This document shows positions 7,137 through 7,370 of a DNA stretch of 7,370 nucleotides, piece by piece. This DNA is from Deltaproteobacteria bacterium (GTDB taxonomy: Bacteria; Desulfobacterota; Desulfobulbia; Desulfobulbales; Desulfocapsaceae). The stretch covers positions 1 to 7,370 of the forward strand of contig JAJYAX010000070.1 in the NCBI GenBank assembly GCA_021779275.1, written 5' to 3'. Under the pieces are notes generated by a model that ran no database searches, had not been told where the DNA came from, and was given only the letters and a program-made list of their open reading frames with translations. The first letter of the stretch is position 1; each line of letters opens with the position of its first letter. A program made the position numbers and the translations under genes.

Positions 7137-7151
7137 ATTCTTGTTAAGAAT
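7137..7151. promoter_or_regulatory. 15-bp inverted repeat ATTCTT-GTT-AAGAAT, possible regulator site
   Basis: This perfect 6-3-6 dyad lies 31 nt upstream of the -35 of the ferredoxin promoter and overlaps a weaker promoter candidate pointing toward rsmE. Viewed as 7-1-7 it has the layout of Fur/PerR-family boxes, with one mismatch between half-sites, but its bases are not the classical PerR consensus. A role in peroxide control of the operon is inference. Confidence 0.4.
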
Positions 7152-7169
7152 ATCAGAAGACAGTATTTT
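7141..7169 (+). promoter_or_regulatory. Possible sigma70-type promoter for rsmE
   Basis: TTGTTA (7141-7146) and TATTTT (7164-7169) are spaced by 17 nt, each matching the consensus at four of six positions. It lies about 105 nt upstream of the rsmE ATG in an AT-rich stretch. The -35 overlaps the 15-bp dyad at 7137-7151. Weak on its own; supported only by the need for a promoter in this divergent gap. Confidence 0.3.
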
Positions 7170-7274
7170 AGGGATGCTCAAAACATCATCCTATGGACGA
7201 TTTATGAGAGAGGGGGCGGAGGAACGATCTTCCGAACTGAACTATCGGTTTTTCTGCGAATATTTTTGGGCGGC

Positions 7275-7370
7275 ATGAATATTATCCTGGTTGCGGCAGA
7301 GGAAATGAACAAGGGCATGGTCATCCTGACGGATCATCGCGCGGAACATATTGTCAAGGTCCTGCGAAGT
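7275..7370 (+). CDS. rsmE: 16S rRNA (uracil(1498)-N3)-methyltransferase RsmE, N-terminal fragment (3' end outside window)
   Basis: RsmE is a SPOUT-class methyltransferase that makes m3U1498 in 16S rRNA of the 30S subunit, using S-adenosylmethionine. Only the first 32 codons are inside the window, in frame to the last base. They begin MNIILVAAEEM, continue through VILTDHRAEHIVKVLR, and fit the N-terminal PUA-like domain, whose signature is a Thr/Asp-x-x-x-x-His-(I/L)-x-x-V-L-R pattern. The ATG at 7275 has only a weak GGGCGG (7268-7273) close upstream. No better in-frame start is seen. The catalytic SPOUT domain is not visible, so the call rests on this short segment. Confidence 0.78.
   Translation, partial: MNIILVAAEEMNKGMVILTDHRAEHIVKVLRS

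Noticed and set aside
7087..7278. A 63-codon GTG-started frame ending in an ATGA overlap with the rsmE start
   Set aside because: The overlap is suggestive of coupling, but there is no Shine-Dalgarno, the composition is AT-rich and unlike neighbouring genes, the product resembles no family I know, and it overlaps the proposed promoters.
7204..7278. A short leader peptide from ATG 7204 in the same frame
   Set aside because: No ribosome-binding site precedes it. The GGAGG at 7218-7222 lies inside the frame and has no start codon at a suitable distance.
1..7370. CRISPR array, tRNA/rRNA, insertion sequence or prophage elements
   Set aside because: No regularly spaced direct repeats, cloverleaf sequences, transposase-like frames or terminal inverted repeats were seen. 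The window is filled with housekeeping and redox genes in normal order.

Overview
The window looks like ordinary chromosomal DNA from an anaerobic or microaerophilic bacterium of about 50% GC. A sulfate- or sulfur-metabolising Desulfobacterota lineage (Desulfobulbales-like) is my best guess. It rests on the type of single-cluster ferredoxin and rubrerythrin, the ClpX and Lon sequence types, and a PEP synthase/pyruvate phosphate dikinase regulator beside lon. This is inference from remembered families; no search was run.

Layout, left to right. Positions 1-3971 on the + strand hold a protein-turnover and metabolic-control run: the 3' end of clpX, complete lon 32 nt later, and complete ppsR (PEP synthase/PPDK regulatory kinase-phosphorylase) 9 nt after lon. 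ppsR converges on the next gene with only 16 nt between stops. Positions 3988-6010 on the - strand hold coaBC (coenzyme A biosynthesis) and a seven-helix Bax inhibitor-1/YccA-type membrane protein, separated by a strong intrinsic terminator. Positions 6011-6236 are a non-coding gap containing a perfect 13-bp inverted repeat, a 6-bp palindrome and the terminator of the next operon. Positions 6237-7016 on the - strand hold a two-gene oxidative-stress/redox operon: a small ferredoxin followed by rubrerythrin. Positions 7017-7274 are a divergent intergenic region with a good sigma70-type promoter for the ferredoxin operon and a 15-bp inverted repeat. The 5' end of rsmE (16S rRNA U1498 methyltransferase) starts at 7275 and leaves the window.

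How the genes work together: ClpX and Lon are the two AAA+ proteolysis components. PpsR switches pyruvate/PEP interconversion by phosphorylation. The ferredoxin and rubrerythrin probably form a reductive peroxide-detoxification unit typical of anaerobes, but each departs from its family consensus at a metal-site position: Asp replaces a cluster Cys in the ferredoxin, and Val replaces a diiron-ligand Glu in the rubrerythrin. These two departures, together with the structured intergenic DNA on both sides of this operon, are the parts most worth a second look. I saw no mobile element, CRISPR array, RNA gene or evident new multigene system.
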